DNA from: an uncultured Flavobacteriales bacterium
GTDB taxonomy: Bacteria > Bacteroidota > Bacteroidia > Flavobacteriales_D > Sanyastnellaceae
DNA: 64,000 nucleotides
Assembly (NCBI GenBank): GCA_937974555.1
Contig: CALJKR010000050.1
Coordinates: 1 to 64,000, forward strand
Direction of reading: 5' to 3'
Part shown: positions 14,783 to 24,313 of the stretch, piece after piece
Layout: every line of letters begins with the position of its first letter
How positions within the stretch are numbered: the first letter of the stretch is position 1
Position numbers and translations under genes: made by a program
The notes under the pieces: generated by a model
Database searches by the model: none
Told to the model about the DNA's origin: nothing
The model's input: only the letters and a program-made list of their open reading frames with translations

Positions 14783-16195
14783 TTAGTTACAACCACCTTC
14801 AGGATTTCCTACAAAGCTGGCTCCGGTGAATTCATTGTTGGGGAATTGCAAAGCCATTCCGGGACAATTCCAAGGTGAGGTTCGGATATTGGATACCACC
14901 CCTTCCACAGCAAGTCTTCTGAATTGATCCAACCACTTGCCTTCACCGATGGTCTCGATGCGGTATTCTCTTCTCGCAGCCGCTTTTACCTCATCTGCTG
15001 ATGCAGAGCCAGAGATGCTATTGTCTTGGCTGTATGCACGCGCGCGGATGCGGTTGATATCAGCAATGGCCTCACTCAATCTTCCTGTTTGTGCGTAGGC
15101 GATGGCCTCTGCGCGAATCAACATCAATTCTGTTTGATAGATCAAAGGAACATTGAATACCACTTTGTCTTGGAAGCGGGTCAATGTCTTCTTGGAACCA
15201 TTGGTACCCAACCAAGCCGAACGTTGATCAGTACCCGTTACGCTGATGAATTGCACAAATGGATTTTCCAATTCATTGCTTGAAGAGAAAGAAGCATCGC
15301 TCCACAAAGTCAAATTGGGAGGAAGTACACCTGAAGCGTTGTAATTGCCAATCAATTCATCGGTTCTAACGTCTGCATTGTTACTCACGATACCAAAGAT
15401 GGTCTCTCTGTTGGGAAGCGCCACAAAGCCGTCAGCGTCTGAAGGAAAGCGATCCAACAAAGTATCTTCAAATTGGGTAATGTCAATTACCTCATCACAG
15501 TATTGGATGGCCGCATTGTAATTTCCAGTTTGGAAATAAACCATCGCAAGTGCGGCTTTGGCAGCATTGGCATTGGCGTAATTTCCATTTTCAGTTGGAA
15601 GATTATTGGCAGCCCAGGACAATTCGCCCAAGATGAAATCATACACCTCGGCTACTGTATTTCTGGGAAGCGGTGCATTGCTGGCTTTGTCACGAATTAC
15701 AATACCCAAATGCGAATTGTTTGCAGTGTAACCGTAGGGTTGTGCCCACAATTTCACAACATGCCAATGGCAGAAAGCACGGATGAAACGCGCTTCTGCT
15801 TCCATGCGTGAGCGATCGGCATCAGTCAAACCCTCAATCAAATCAAAGTTTTCCAACAATGAGTTGCAACGGTAGATGCTGTAATAGAAGTCGGAGTAAA
15901 CCCCATTGGTTGTTGGGGTAAAGAAATTGGTTTCTTTTTTATAGACCGATTGAAAGTCCAAACCATTGGGGTAAGCCAAATTGTTGCCCAACAATTCTGA
16001 AAGGTTTTGGTAGCTACCATCAAATACATTGGCCATGACATCGTAGCACGAATTCAACAGGCGTTGCGCATCTTCTGGCGTTTTCAAAGCATCCTCGGCG
16101 AGGATGGCTCCATCTGGAGCATAGTTCAACATCTTCTCACAAGAGACAAATCCCAAGGTGAGAATAGCGATGGAGATAACGATATATTTTTTCAT
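14783..16195 (-). CDS. SusD/RagB family outer membrane glycan-binding lipoprotein
   Basis: 470 residues with a lipoprotein signal ending GFVSC (Cys19), then the SusD N-terminal pattern LxxxPDGAILAEDALKTPED and TPR-like helices: NSCYDVMANVFDG, EARFIRAFCHWHVVKLWA, AKAALAMVYFQTGNYNAAIQ. Near the end is IRARAYSQDN and the RREYRIETIGEGKWLDQFRR segment typical of the family. SusD lies over the SusC channel as a lid and delivers glycans to it. It follows susC by 12 bp and shares its operon. Confidence 0.95.
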   Translation of the reverse strand: MKKYIVISIAILTLGFVSCEKMLNYAPDGAILAEDALKTPEDAQRLLNSCYDVMANVFDGSYQNLSELLGNNLAYPNGLDFQSVYKKETNFFTPTTNGVYSDFYYSIYRCNSLLENFDLIEGLTDADRSRMEAEARFIRAFCHWHVVKLWAQPYGYTANNSHLGIVIRDKASNAPLPRNTVAEVYDFILGELSWAANNLPTENGNYANANAAKAALAMVYFQTGNYNAAIQYCDEVIDITQFEDTLLDRFPSDADGFVALPNRETIFGIVSNNADVRTDELIGNYNASGVLPPNLTLWSDASFSSSNELENPFVQFISVTGTDQRSAWLGTNGSKKTLTRFQDKVVFNVPLIYQTELMLIRAEAIAYAQTGRLSEAIADINRIRARAYSQDNSISGSASADEVKAAARREYRIETIGEGKWLDQFRRLAVEGVVSNIRTSPWNCPGMALQFPNNEFTGASFVGNPEGGCN

Positions 16196-16207
16196 TTTCT
16201 TTTTCGA

Positions 16208-19200
16208 TTAGAAGTTGGCGGTTAAACGGAAGTTGTAACTGCGCTCTTGCATTGGAGTCAAATACGTTACGTTGGGGCTCAAGTTTCTGTCTTGGGCATT
16301 TTCAAAGTCACGCACAATTTCTGGATCCAATCCTGGGAAGTTGGTGATGGTGAAAACGTTGGTTACAAAGAAACCAACATTTAAAGAGTTCAATTTCAAG
16401 AAGCTGATTTGCTCTTGTTGGAATTGGTAGTCCAAAGAGAGATTACGCAAACGCAAGAAGTCAGCATTGTGCATGAACAAAGAGGTGTTCCACCAGGGGA
16501 AACCAGCGGGCAAGCCATAGTTGGTTTCATCCAAGGTCAATTTACCATATGTGGTTTGGTCTCCAGGCTCTTGCCAACGATCCAAAACTTCTGTTCTCAT
16601 GTTCCATCCTGAAACCACACCCAATTGACGTTTTGCAGAAGAGTCAAATATTTTGGCTCCCAAGCTATAAGTGCACAAAGCAGAAAGGGTGAAGTTTTTG
16701 AACGACCAAGAGTTGGTGAATCCACCGTACATTTTGGGAAGACCGCTACCTACGAACTTGCGAATGCTGTTGTCGTAGTCATAGGTTTCTTTGCCTTGTA
16801 GGTCGATGTAAACGGGTTTACCGTTGTTGGGATCGATGTGAGAGAACTCAACCAAGTAGAAAGACCCGATGGGTTTTCCAACGATGACGCGAGAGTCATT
16901 GGTTCCACCGCTCACCGCATCTGGAGTGTAATCACCGATGCTCACCAACTCATTGTAGTTGTAAGAGAAGTTGGCGCTTGTCTTCCAAGCCAATTTGCGG
17001 TTCTTTAACCAGTTTACTGTTGTAGACAACTCAATCCCTTGGTTTTTCACCTCTGCCACGTTGTCCCAGAAGTTGGAGAATCCGGTAGATGCAGGAAGGC
17101 TCACGTTCATCAAAACATCCTTGCTGTACTTGCGATACCCTTCAATGGTGAAGCTTACGCGATCTTGCCACAAACCGGTTTCGATTGCGAATGAAGCATT
17201 GGAAGTGGTTTCCCATTTCAAGTTGGCATTTCCACGTTGTGTTGGGAAGATGATTGGGTTTTGGTTGTAATATACCCCATTGTTGGCCGCTGAATACAGA
17301 GAGTATTGGGCGTTAGCAGGAATATTGGAGTTACCAGTAAGACCCCAGCTGGCGCGAACTTTCAAAAAGTTGATGGTTTTGTTGTCTTTCAAAAAACGCT
17401 CTTCAGATACCACCCATGCACCCGACACAGAAGGGAAGTTACCAAATTTATTGTTGGCACCGAAGCGAGAAGACCCATCGCGACGGAAGCTGGCATCCAA
17501 GAAATATTTTTCCTTGTAGTTGATGCTTCCTTTGGCAAATACGCCAATGAAGGTGTATTGTTCTCGGTTATAGGTGTTGCGCACTCGGTTGGTGGCTTTG
17601 GGATTTACATCGGACAATTCTTGGATGTCCTGTTCCAAATTTCCGATGTAGTCACCATAACCAGTAGAGGTGCTGGTTTGCAACTCGTGACCCACCAAAA
17701 TGTTGGCCTTCAAGTGCTCCATCAATTCTTTGCTGTATTCACCTGTAACGTTGTAGCTGTAATTTCTTACGATGCGTTGGTCGCTGCTGTATGATCCCAA
17801 AGAATTGGTTTGATCCAAAGAAGCGGGATTCAATCTGTTTTCGCCAATGTGCATGTAGTCCATACCACCGGTGGCAATCAAGAACATGTTTTTCATGGGC
17901 GTGTAGATGACACGCGCGGTGTTGATCACACGACTTTCTACGTTGGCCCAACGGCGTTGATTGCGAATGGCAACGGGGTTTTTGGTTCCTCCCCATTCAT
18001 CTCTCCAATAGAAATAGTCACCCGGCTTATTCAAGACGTTGCCACTGGCATCGAAGGTGGTGTCTGTATGGTAAACGGGATAGTAGGGAAGCGCATTGGA
18101 CATGGCATCTCCCAAACCTCCAGACCACGCGGCATCCACGCGGTTGTTGGTTCCTCTGGTTCCTGAAAGGGACAAGTCAACACGCAAATTTTTGCTGATA
18201 TTGAATTCTGGATTCACACGTACGCTCAAGCGTTTGTATGCATTTCCGATGAGGAATGATTCATTGTTGTCATATCCCAAAGAGAAGTACACCTTGTGTT
18301 TTTCGCCACCGTAACGAGCGCCGAATTGCGCGCCGTATTTGGTGCCCATGCCCACGGTCTCTTTCACCCAGTCGGTGTTGGTACCCATGGCTTTTTTGTA
18401 TGCTGCCGCGCGGGTAGCTGCGTCGTCAGTGGCACTGGTCAAATTGGGTAACCAAACATAACCGGTACCGCCATCGTTTTCCCAAGCCTCTTGACGAATA
18501 CGCAAGTACTGTTCTGTATTCAACATGTTGGGCAAAGAAGCAGGCGTTGCTGCCCCGGTGTTGACGTTAAAGTCAAACTTCCAACCTTTTTGTTTTGCTT
18601 TTTTGGTGGTGATGATGATTACCCCATTGGCAGCGCGTGAACCATATTCACCGGCTGCCGCGGCATCTTTACGTACCTCAACGCTTTCAATGTCTTGTGG
18701 GTTGATGGTTGCCAATGGGTTGTTGTTCATGGCGCCGCTATTTCCACGCAAGAAATAGTCATTGGTAATGGGAATACCATCCACGATGTACAAAGGATCG
18801 CCACCTGCAGAAATCGAGCTCACCCCACGGACACGAACGATGGAGCCCGCTCCAGCCATACCTGACCCTTGAGAGATCTGAAGACCTGCGGCTTGACCTT
18901 GAAGTGCTGCTTCAAATGAAGGTGTTCTTACCGCAGTAACATCCTTACCATTGATTTTAGAAACCGCACCGGTGCTGGGCTTGTTGCGTTCTACCCCGTA
19001 ACCGACAATTTCCAAATTGCCCAAGGTCACTTCATCACTGACCATCTTGACATCCAATGGCAAGTTCTGTCCCGCAACAAGCGTAACCGAAGTGCTGTAG
19101 GAGATGTAGCCTACATAGCTGAATGATACTTTGTGGGTTCCTACGGGAAGTTCCAATTTGTATTTACCGTTGACATCGGCAGGAATTCCTTTTCCCAATG

Positions 19201-19333
19201 CATTGACGGAAACAATCACACCGGGTAATGGCGAATTCTTTTCGTCTCGCACGGTTCCTGAGATGCTTTGCGACCACACCTGGGCAGTCAGCATTGCCGC
19301 TAGCAGGAAGAGACAATTTTTAATTTTGAACAT
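16208..19333 (-). CDS. SusC/RagA family TonB-linked outer membrane transporter
   Basis: 1041 residues. A signal peptide (cut near VWSQ) is followed by a carboxypeptidase-regulatory-like beta-sandwich (ISGTVRDEKNSPLPGVIVSV, GKYKLELPVGTHKVSFSYVG), a plug domain with the SusC hallmarks DGIPITNDYF and ESVEVRKDAAAAGEYGSRAA, and a 22-strand barrel ending in a phenylalanine strand (YNFRLTANF). It imports oligosaccharides through the outer membrane using the TonB system. Neither ExbB/D nor a full TonB is in the window. It lies 26 bp after the amylase gene with no promoter between them. Confidence 0.97.
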   Translation of the reverse strand: MFKIKNCLFLLAAMLTAQVWSQSISGTVRDEKNSPLPGVIVSVNALGKGIPADVNGKYKLELPVGTHKVSFSYVGYISYSTSVTLVAGQNLPLDVKMVSDEVTLGNLEIVGYGVERNKPSTGAVSKINGKDVTAVRTPSFEAALQGQAAGLQISQGSGMAGAGSIVRVRGVSSISAGGDPLYIVDGIPITNDYFLRGNSGAMNNNPLATINPQDIESVEVRKDAAAAGEYGSRAANGVIIITTKKAKQKGWKFDFNVNTGAATPASLPNMLNTEQYLRIRQEAWENDGGTGYVWLPNLTSATDDAATRAAAYKKAMGTNTDWVKETVGMGTKYGAQFGARYGGEKHKVYFSLGYDNNESFLIGNAYKRLSVRVNPEFNISKNLRVDLSLSGTRGTNNRVDAAWSGGLGDAMSNALPYYPVYHTDTTFDASGNVLNKPGDYFYWRDEWGGTKNPVAIRNQRRWANVESRVINTARVIYTPMKNMFLIATGGMDYMHIGENRLNPASLDQTNSLGSYSSDQRIVRNYSYNVTGEYSKELMEHLKANILVGHELQTSTSTGYGDYIGNLEQDIQELSDVNPKATNRVRNTYNREQYTFIGVFAKGSINYKEKYFLDASFRRDGSSRFGANNKFGNFPSVSGAWVVSEERFLKDNKTINFLKVRASWGLTGNSNIPANAQYSLYSAANNGVYYNQNPIIFPTQRGNANLKWETTSNASFAIETGLWQDRVSFTIEGYRKYSKDVLMNVSLPASTGFSNFWDNVAEVKNQGIELSTTVNWLKNRKLAWKTSANFSYNYNELVSIGDYTPDAVSGGTNDSRVIVGKPIGSFYLVEFSHIDPNNGKPVYIDLQGKETYDYDNSIRKFVGSGLPKMYGGFTNSWSFKNFTLSALCTYSLGAKIFDSSAKRQLGVVSGWNMRTEVLDRWQEPGDQTTYGKLTLDETNYGLPAGFPWWNTSLFMHNADFLRLRNLSLDYQFQQEQISFLKLNSLNVGFFVTNVFTITNFPGLDPEIVRDFENAQDRNLSPNVTYLTPMQERSYNFRLTANF

Positions 19334-19359
19334 GTTGTACGAATTGGTTTGGTTTAAGT

Positions 19360-22239
19360 TTAGTTTTTAATCAATGGCGTTTTGTATTGAACACGGCCAT
19401 TTTCGGTCACTGTCAAGAAATAAATTCCTTGGGCCCATTTGGAACTTGGAATCAAAAGGCTATTGCTTTTGGAATTCCACATCAATTGTCCTTGGGCATT
19501 GCGCACTTCAAGCACTGCATCCGCTGTGGGAGTTGACCATTGGATGTTCCAATCGCCAGTGGTAGGATTGGGATAGACTTGGTATGGCGTCATATGCTCT
19601 TCGTTGATACCAACGGTACCTGCACATTCACAAACTTCATTGTAAACATCATTGGAAGTTGCAGGGTTACCATCGTCACAGGGCTGGCCGTATGTTGCGC
19701 AAGTGATTAAATCAGGCAAGGGGAGGGGTTGATCGGTGTAAATGTGGTATTCACCAGCCATGAATCCGAAAGGAGTGGAAGTGCTCGTTACCTCTACCGC
19801 ATCGCCTGTAAAGTAATCGTACCAAGTTCCAGTGTGGGTGAATCCGGGAATCATATTGATACCGATGACATCGAAATTACCGACGCACACGGCATCCATG
19901 GTGTTGCCATCCAAGATCAATCGTTTTCCTTTTCCTGAACCATCCAAAGTATAGTTGGTGGTACTGAAGGTTTGGTAATTCTTTTTCAGGTTATTGATGG
20001 CGGCTGTTACTTTGTACAAGTGCAAGCGGTTGGGATTGGCGTAATATTCCCAATGTACGGGCTTGGGGCTGGTTCTGCAATTGGAGTTGATGGTGCCATC
20101 CTCACAATAATTGATGCTATAGTCGTAGCCCAATTCGCCAAACTGCCAAATCATTTTGGGTCCGGGAATCGGCAACAAAAGCGCATGAACCATCTCCATT
20201 CTTTTCAATGCAGTATTCAAATCTTGCACATCATAACCGCCATTGCTGTTACCAAAGGAAATGTTTTTGTACATGATTCTTTCTTCATCATGTGATTCTG
20301 CGTAGCTCACCAAGCGGGGAGCAGACCATCCACGGTTTTGGTATGAACCCCAGTTGATGTCTCCGCTGTATCCCATCGAAGCTTCTTCATATTGGGTGGT
20401 CATCTTGCCCCACAACATCATTCCGATATTGCTCAAGGCGGTTTCTTCTGAGTTATCGGCCAAGTGTTCCAAGATCACATAAGCCCCAGGCTCTGTGGTT
20501 TGGATGTGGTTGTAATAATCCGTAAGGATATTTACACGGCTTTGGTCATAGGCGCTCCAAGCGGCGACATTGCCCAAAGTATAATTCTGGGTAAACCCTT
20601 TGGAAAGGTCAAAACGATAGCCGTCCAAATGGTATTCTGTCAACCAATAGCCCAAGACCCTTTTGCAAAAGTTGCGGGTATGTACACTTTCGTGGTTGAA
20701 GTCATAACCCACATTGAAGTCGTGTTTAGGAGTTGGATTGAACCAAGGATTGTTGGCCGAAGGTTGTCCCCAATCGCCAGCATTGGGATCAAAGTACATG
20801 CGAACCATGGGGCTTTGACCAAAGCTGTGGTTCAATGCGATATCCGCTACCACGGCAATTCCACGGTTGTGGGCTTCGTTGATGAAGGTTTTCAAAGCCT
20901 CTTCCGTTCCGTAAGCCTTGTCTGGTGCAAAGTAGAAGGAAGGGTTGTAGCCCCAACTGTTGTTGCTTTCAAACTCATTGATCGGCATTAACTCTATGGC
21001 GGTAATGCCCAAGTTTTGGAGGTAATCCAAAGTGTCTGTTAATGTGTTGTAGCTTTTTTCATCGGCAAAATCTCGAACCAACAATTCATAGACCACCAGC
21101 TTGCTGGCATCGGGACGGATGTAAGATTGATCAGACCAGTTGAAGGTAGGTTGATTGATTTCCAAAACAGAAACCGGCTCCGTGGTTAACCCATAAGGAT
21201 AAGGCTTGATGTTGGGGTAGATGGAGGAAGAGATCCAGGGATCATTCCATGGATCTAAAATTTTGTCTGCATAAATGTCCGCCACGCGCAATCCTTCCGC
21301 ATTGATGTGGTACTGGAATCCATATTCTACATTGGGCTGCAGACCGGATATTTCGAGCCAATACCGTTGGTTATCCGGGGTTTTGTTCATGAAATAATTC
21401 AGGTCCAAATTCCATCCATTGAAATCACCTACGACAAAAACATAGTCTTTGGCTGGTGCGAACAACTGCAGAATGACGTTGCCATTGCTGAGGTAGTTGA
21501 TTCCATCGATAATGCCAGCGGGAGCTGACGCGATGTTGACAGCAGGTAAAATTAAAAAGTAGCAGGTATCTGCACCACTATCTGTGCCTGTGCTTGCATT
21601 AAAAATCACCTCATATTCGCCTGGTGTGGTTTCATTAAAAGTGTAACTAATGGAGGTTGCGCTGTTGCTGTTCGCGACAACATTTCCATTCACGGAAATA
21701 TTCAAGTCCGCTGCTTGTGAAGTAACACCTGTCACCACATTGTTACTACCGGGAGAAACGATAGAACTGATGGCTGTAGGCGTTTGGAGGGCAGCGTTGA
21801 ACCCCGCTTCGTACAAATCCAAATAGATATCGGAGCCATCTGCGTTTCTTCCAACGGTGGAACCGGTTTGGTTTCGGAATACAAACTTCAATTGATAAAT
21901 ATTCTCCCCCACGTTGGGTGAATAGAAGGTAGAGGGAGTGATGACAATCTTGTGCAAATTGTTTCCCAGCGGCGTCATCACCACGGTAGGATCTGCTACG
22001 CCCCAATTGCCCACAACATGTTGCCAATCGTCGGGACCCGTAGAGTTGCTCGTGATACATCCCGTGTGCGCGTAAATAGGCGTAAAGCCCGTTAACGCTG
22101 CATTGCCGGTTGTCGTATTGTAATAGATGGTGATTTGATCCGTCTGCGTTGGGAATGCAGGGTCTGTGGTTAGAATTTGCGAAGACGCATTCCAACTTAC
22201 AAGCATTGCCAAAATTGCAATGAAGCCAAGTTTTTTCAT
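19360..22239 (-). CDS. Secreted GH13 alpha-amylase with T9SS C-terminal domain
   Basis: Start at ATG 22239 (MKKLGFIAILAML); a TTG start nine bases upstream is less likely. 959 residues: signal peptide; an N-terminal beta module like that of the SusE/F-like protein; a second Ig-like region; a CBM48-like domain (VFVVGDFNGWN); and the GH13 barrel. The barrel has region I DIALNH (about 465), nucleophile in GYRFDLSKGF (about 543), acid/base Glu in VILEHLADN (about 589) and SHDEE with the third Asp (about 651). The last 80 residues are a type A T9SS sorting domain starting YPNPTTGDW. It would act on starch- or glycogen-like glucans at the cell surface or outside the cell. It is the first gene of the operon. 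Confidence 0.93.
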   Translation of the reverse strand: MKKLGFIAILAMLVSWNASSQILTTDPAFPTQTDQITIYYNTTTGNAALTGFTPIYAHTGCITSNSTGPDDWQHVVGNWGVADPTVVMTPLGNNLHKIVITPSTFYSPNVGENIYQLKFVFRNQTGSTVGRNADGSDIYLDLYEAGFNAALQTPTAISSIVSPGSNNVVTGVTSQAADLNISVNGNVVANSNSATSISYTFNETTPGEYEVIFNASTGTDSGADTCYFLILPAVNIASAPAGIIDGINYLSNGNVILQLFAPAKDYVFVVGDFNGWNLDLNYFMNKTPDNQRYWLEISGLQPNVEYGFQYHINAEGLRVADIYADKILDPWNDPWISSSIYPNIKPYPYGLTTEPVSVLEINQPTFNWSDQSYIRPDASKLVVYELLVRDFADEKSYNTLTDTLDYLQNLGITAIELMPINEFESNNSWGYNPSFYFAPDKAYGTEEALKTFINEAHNRGIAVVADIALNHSFGQSPMVRMYFDPNAGDWGQPSANNPWFNPTPKHDFNVGYDFNHESVHTRNFCKRVLGYWLTEYHLDGYRFDLSKGFTQNYTLGNVAAWSAYDQSRVNILTDYYNHIQTTEPGAYVILEHLADNSEETALSNIGMMLWGKMTTQYEEASMGYSGDINWGSYQNRGWSAPRLVSYAESHDEERIMYKNISFGNSNGGYDVQDLNTALKRMEMVHALLLPIPGPKMIWQFGELGYDYSINYCEDGTINSNCRTSPKPVHWEYYANPNRLHLYKVTAAINNLKKNYQTFSTTNYTLDGSGKGKRLILDGNTMDAVCVGNFDVIGINMIPGFTHTGTWYDYFTGDAVEVTSTSTPFGFMAGEYHIYTDQPLPLPDLITCATYGQPCDDGNPATSNDVYNEVCECAGTVGINEEHMTPYQVYPNPTTGDWNIQWSTPTADAVLEVRNAQGQLMWNSKSNSLLIPSSKWAQGIYFLTVTENGRVQYKTPLIKN

Positions 22240-22261
22240 AGAGTTCAAATAGGTTAGAAGA

Positions 22262-22292
22262 CAAATATACTAAAGTGTCATTTGTACACCAA
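22262..22292 (-). promoter_or_regulatory. Promoter of the alpha-glucan utilisation operon
   Basis: On the minus strand TTG (22290-22292), 20 nt, TATATTTG (22262-22269), 22 nt before the amylase ATG. It is the only consensus promoter seen for amylase, susC, susD and the two downstream genes. No operator-like palindrome was recognised. Confidence 0.8.
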
Positions 22293-22311
22293 CCTCGTTG
22301 AAAACTTGTTT

Positions 22312-23436
22312 TTAAAAAAATGAAAGCACAGATTGGATGATATACTGAAGAACTTCTTCCGTCATTTCTGTATGGATCGGGAGTGAAATAACGTTTTTGC
22401 ACAATTCTTCGGACTGTGTCAATGAACCAGGAGCAAATTGAGCGTGCTGATATCCTTTTTGTTGGTGCACGGGCAGCGGATAGTAGATCATCGTGGGTAC
22501 ACCTTTTTCTTGCAGGTACTTTTGAAATTCGTCTCGGTTGATGCCAACGCAGGTCAAAGTGTATTGATGAAATACGTGGGTGCTTTTTGGATTTCGCACA
22601 GGCGTTTTCAAATGGGGGTGATTGGCAAAGGCCTGATCATAGGCCGTTGCAACCGCTCTTCTTGAATCACTGTATTGGTTCAAGTGGGGAAGCTTGCAAA
22701 GCAAAATTGCGGCTTGCATGGTATCCAATCTTGAGTTGACCCCTACAATATCGTGGTGGTACTTTACTTTTTGTCCGTGGTTGGCCACCATGCGAAGCTT
22801 CTCCGCCAAGGCATCATCATTGGTGAACATGGCACCCCCATCTCCGTAGCAACCCAGGTTTTTAGATGGGAAAAAGCTCGTTGTCCCGATATGTCCCATG
22901 CAGCCGGCCTGTCCTTTTTGACCGTTAGAAAATGTATACTCTGCACCAATGGCCTGGGCTGTATCTTCGATGACAAACAGGTTGTGTTTTTGGGCAATGG
23001 CCAAGATTTCTTCCATGTCGGCACATTGTCCATACAGATGAACCGGCACAATGGCTTTGGTTTTTGGTGTAATGGCAGCCTCCAAACAAGCAGGATCCAT
23101 TGTGAATGTATCTGCTTTTACCTCAATGAACACCGGAGTCAGTTGCAGCAAAGCGATTACCTCACAGGTAGCCACGTATGTATAGCTTGTGGTGATCACC
23201 TCGTCCCCCGGTTGCAAGTCAAGCGCCATCATGGCTATTTGAAGGGCATCGGTGCCATTGGCACATGGTATCACATGCTTGACACCCAAGTGGTTTTGAA
23301 GTGCTTCAGCAAATTGCTTGACTTGTGGACCTTGAATAAATGCGGTTTGCTCGATGACGTCAATGATGGCTCGATCAACCTCTTCTTTTATTTTGTGGTA
23401 TTGACTTTTTAAGTCAACCATTTGAATTCCTTTCAT
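22312..23436 (-). CDS. DegT/DnrJ/EryC1/StrS family aminotransferase
   Basis: 374 residues of a PLP-dependent fold type I sugar aminotransferase. It shows MVDLKSQY at the start, CANGTDALQIAMMAL (cofactor phosphate site), PVHLYGQCADM, the Asp of VIEDTAQAIGAEY, and the PLP lysine in SFFPSKNLGCYGDGG. Such enzymes aminate keto-sugar nucleotides for surface polysaccharides, most like the WbpE/WlbC group. No other sugar nucleotide genes are nearby, so the substrate is open. It starts one base after the stop of the coiled-coil protein gene and ends the paaZ operon. Confidence 0.9.
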   Translation of the reverse strand: MKGIQMVDLKSQYHKIKEEVDRAIIDVIEQTAFIQGPQVKQFAEALQNHLGVKHVIPCANGTDALQIAMMALDLQPGDEVITTSYTYVATCEVIALLQLTPVFIEVKADTFTMDPACLEAAITPKTKAIVPVHLYGQCADMEEILAIAQKHNLFVIEDTAQAIGAEYTFSNGQKGQAGCMGHIGTTSFFPSKNLGCYGDGGAMFTNDDALAEKLRMVANHGQKVKYHHDIVGVNSRLDTMQAAILLCKLPHLNQYSDSRRAVATAYDQAFANHPHLKTPVRNPKSTHVFHQYTLTCVGINRDEFQKYLQEKGVPTMIYYPLPVHQQKGYQHAQFAPGSLTQSEELCKNVISLPIHTEMTEEVLQYIIQSVLSFF

Positions 23437-23437
23437 C

Positions 23438-24313
23438 TTAACTCAACTTTGAAATACTGCGTTGAACGGCATTGCTTAAACGCATGAAATCCTCTGCGGT
23501 CATTGTTTTATTTTCTTGAATCTTTTTTAAATCGCCTTGGGCCTCTCTTAAATATTGAATCACCTCAGCCACTTGCATGTTTCTTTCAATCTTCTCTCCG
23601 TCTTGATGCTGAATGGTTTGAAGGCTGGTTTTGTATAGCTTCTCCAGTTCCAGCACTTTTAGGTTAAGCTCTTCGATATCGGTGTGTACCGCAGGAGTTG
23701 CAGGTGCAGGAGCAGGTTCATGTACGATGACTTTCTTTTCACGGTACACAATTTCCTTTTCTTTTTTTCCGCCTTTTAAAAAATAAAGGACAACCATGAT
23801 CAAGAAGAGACCAACGGCCACCCAGGTGATGAAGAACCACAGGTCTTGTTCACCTTTGGCTTGACCAATGAGCTCTTGATTGAAAGCATCTTTGCTCTGC
23901 AAATCCATGATTTTTCGGGATAGCGAATCGTTGGTCGCTGACAATTGATTTTGTCTTTCCGAAATTTCTCTGTTTTGAATCTCTTGGATCACGGAACGGG
24001 AGCTCGCAACCTTATCAGATTTTTTATGGAAGGTATAAAACTCGATTAATTTTTTGTGGGTGTTTAAAATCACTTGGCGGGTAGAAGTCCTCGCCAAAAG
24101 GGTTTCTACAGAATCAATGATTTTCTGATCCCATTTTAAATTCTTGACAATGAGCGTATCAATCTCCCATTGATTCAACAATTCATCCGCTTTTTCAGGA
24201 GTAACATCAATCATCAACAAACCTTTTGGAAATAAAGGTTTGCTTACGGTTGCTTTTTGGGCATTGAGTCCTAGACCCAAACAAATAAAAAATAGAAAAA
24301 TCAGACTTCTCAT
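23438..24313 (-). CDS. Single-span membrane protein with coiled coils, unknown function
   Basis: 291 residues. Signal peptide (1-19), a periplasmic region with a helical coiled-coil section (about 100-150, EIQNREISERQNQLSATNDS), one membrane span at 158-179 (LWFFITWVAVGLFLIMVVLY), then a cytoplasmic part with a basic stretch, a Pro/Ala linker (EPAPAPATPAV) and a second coiled coil (215-260). I do not recognise a family. It overlaps the S41 peptidase gene by 4 bp (ATGA), so the two are translationally coupled and may act together. Confidence 0.7.
   Translation of the reverse strand: MRSLIFLFFICLGLGLNAQKATVSKPLFPKGLLMIDVTPEKADELLNQWEIDTLIVKNLKWDQKIIDSVETLLARTSTRQVILNTHKKLIEFYTFHKKSDKVASSRSVIQEIQNREISERQNQLSATNDSLSRKIMDLQSKDAFNQELIGQAKGEQDLWFFITWVAVGLFLIMVVLYFLKGGKKEKEIVYREKKVIVHEPAPAPATPAVHTDIEELNLKVLELEKLYKTSLQTIQHQDGEKIERNMQVAEVIQYLREAQGDLKKIQENKTMTAEDFMRLSNAVQRSISKLS

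Noticed and set aside
20464..20991. Plus-strand frame of 175 codons opposite the amylase gene
   Set aside because: It is a shadow of the GH13 barrel coding region, with no family features.
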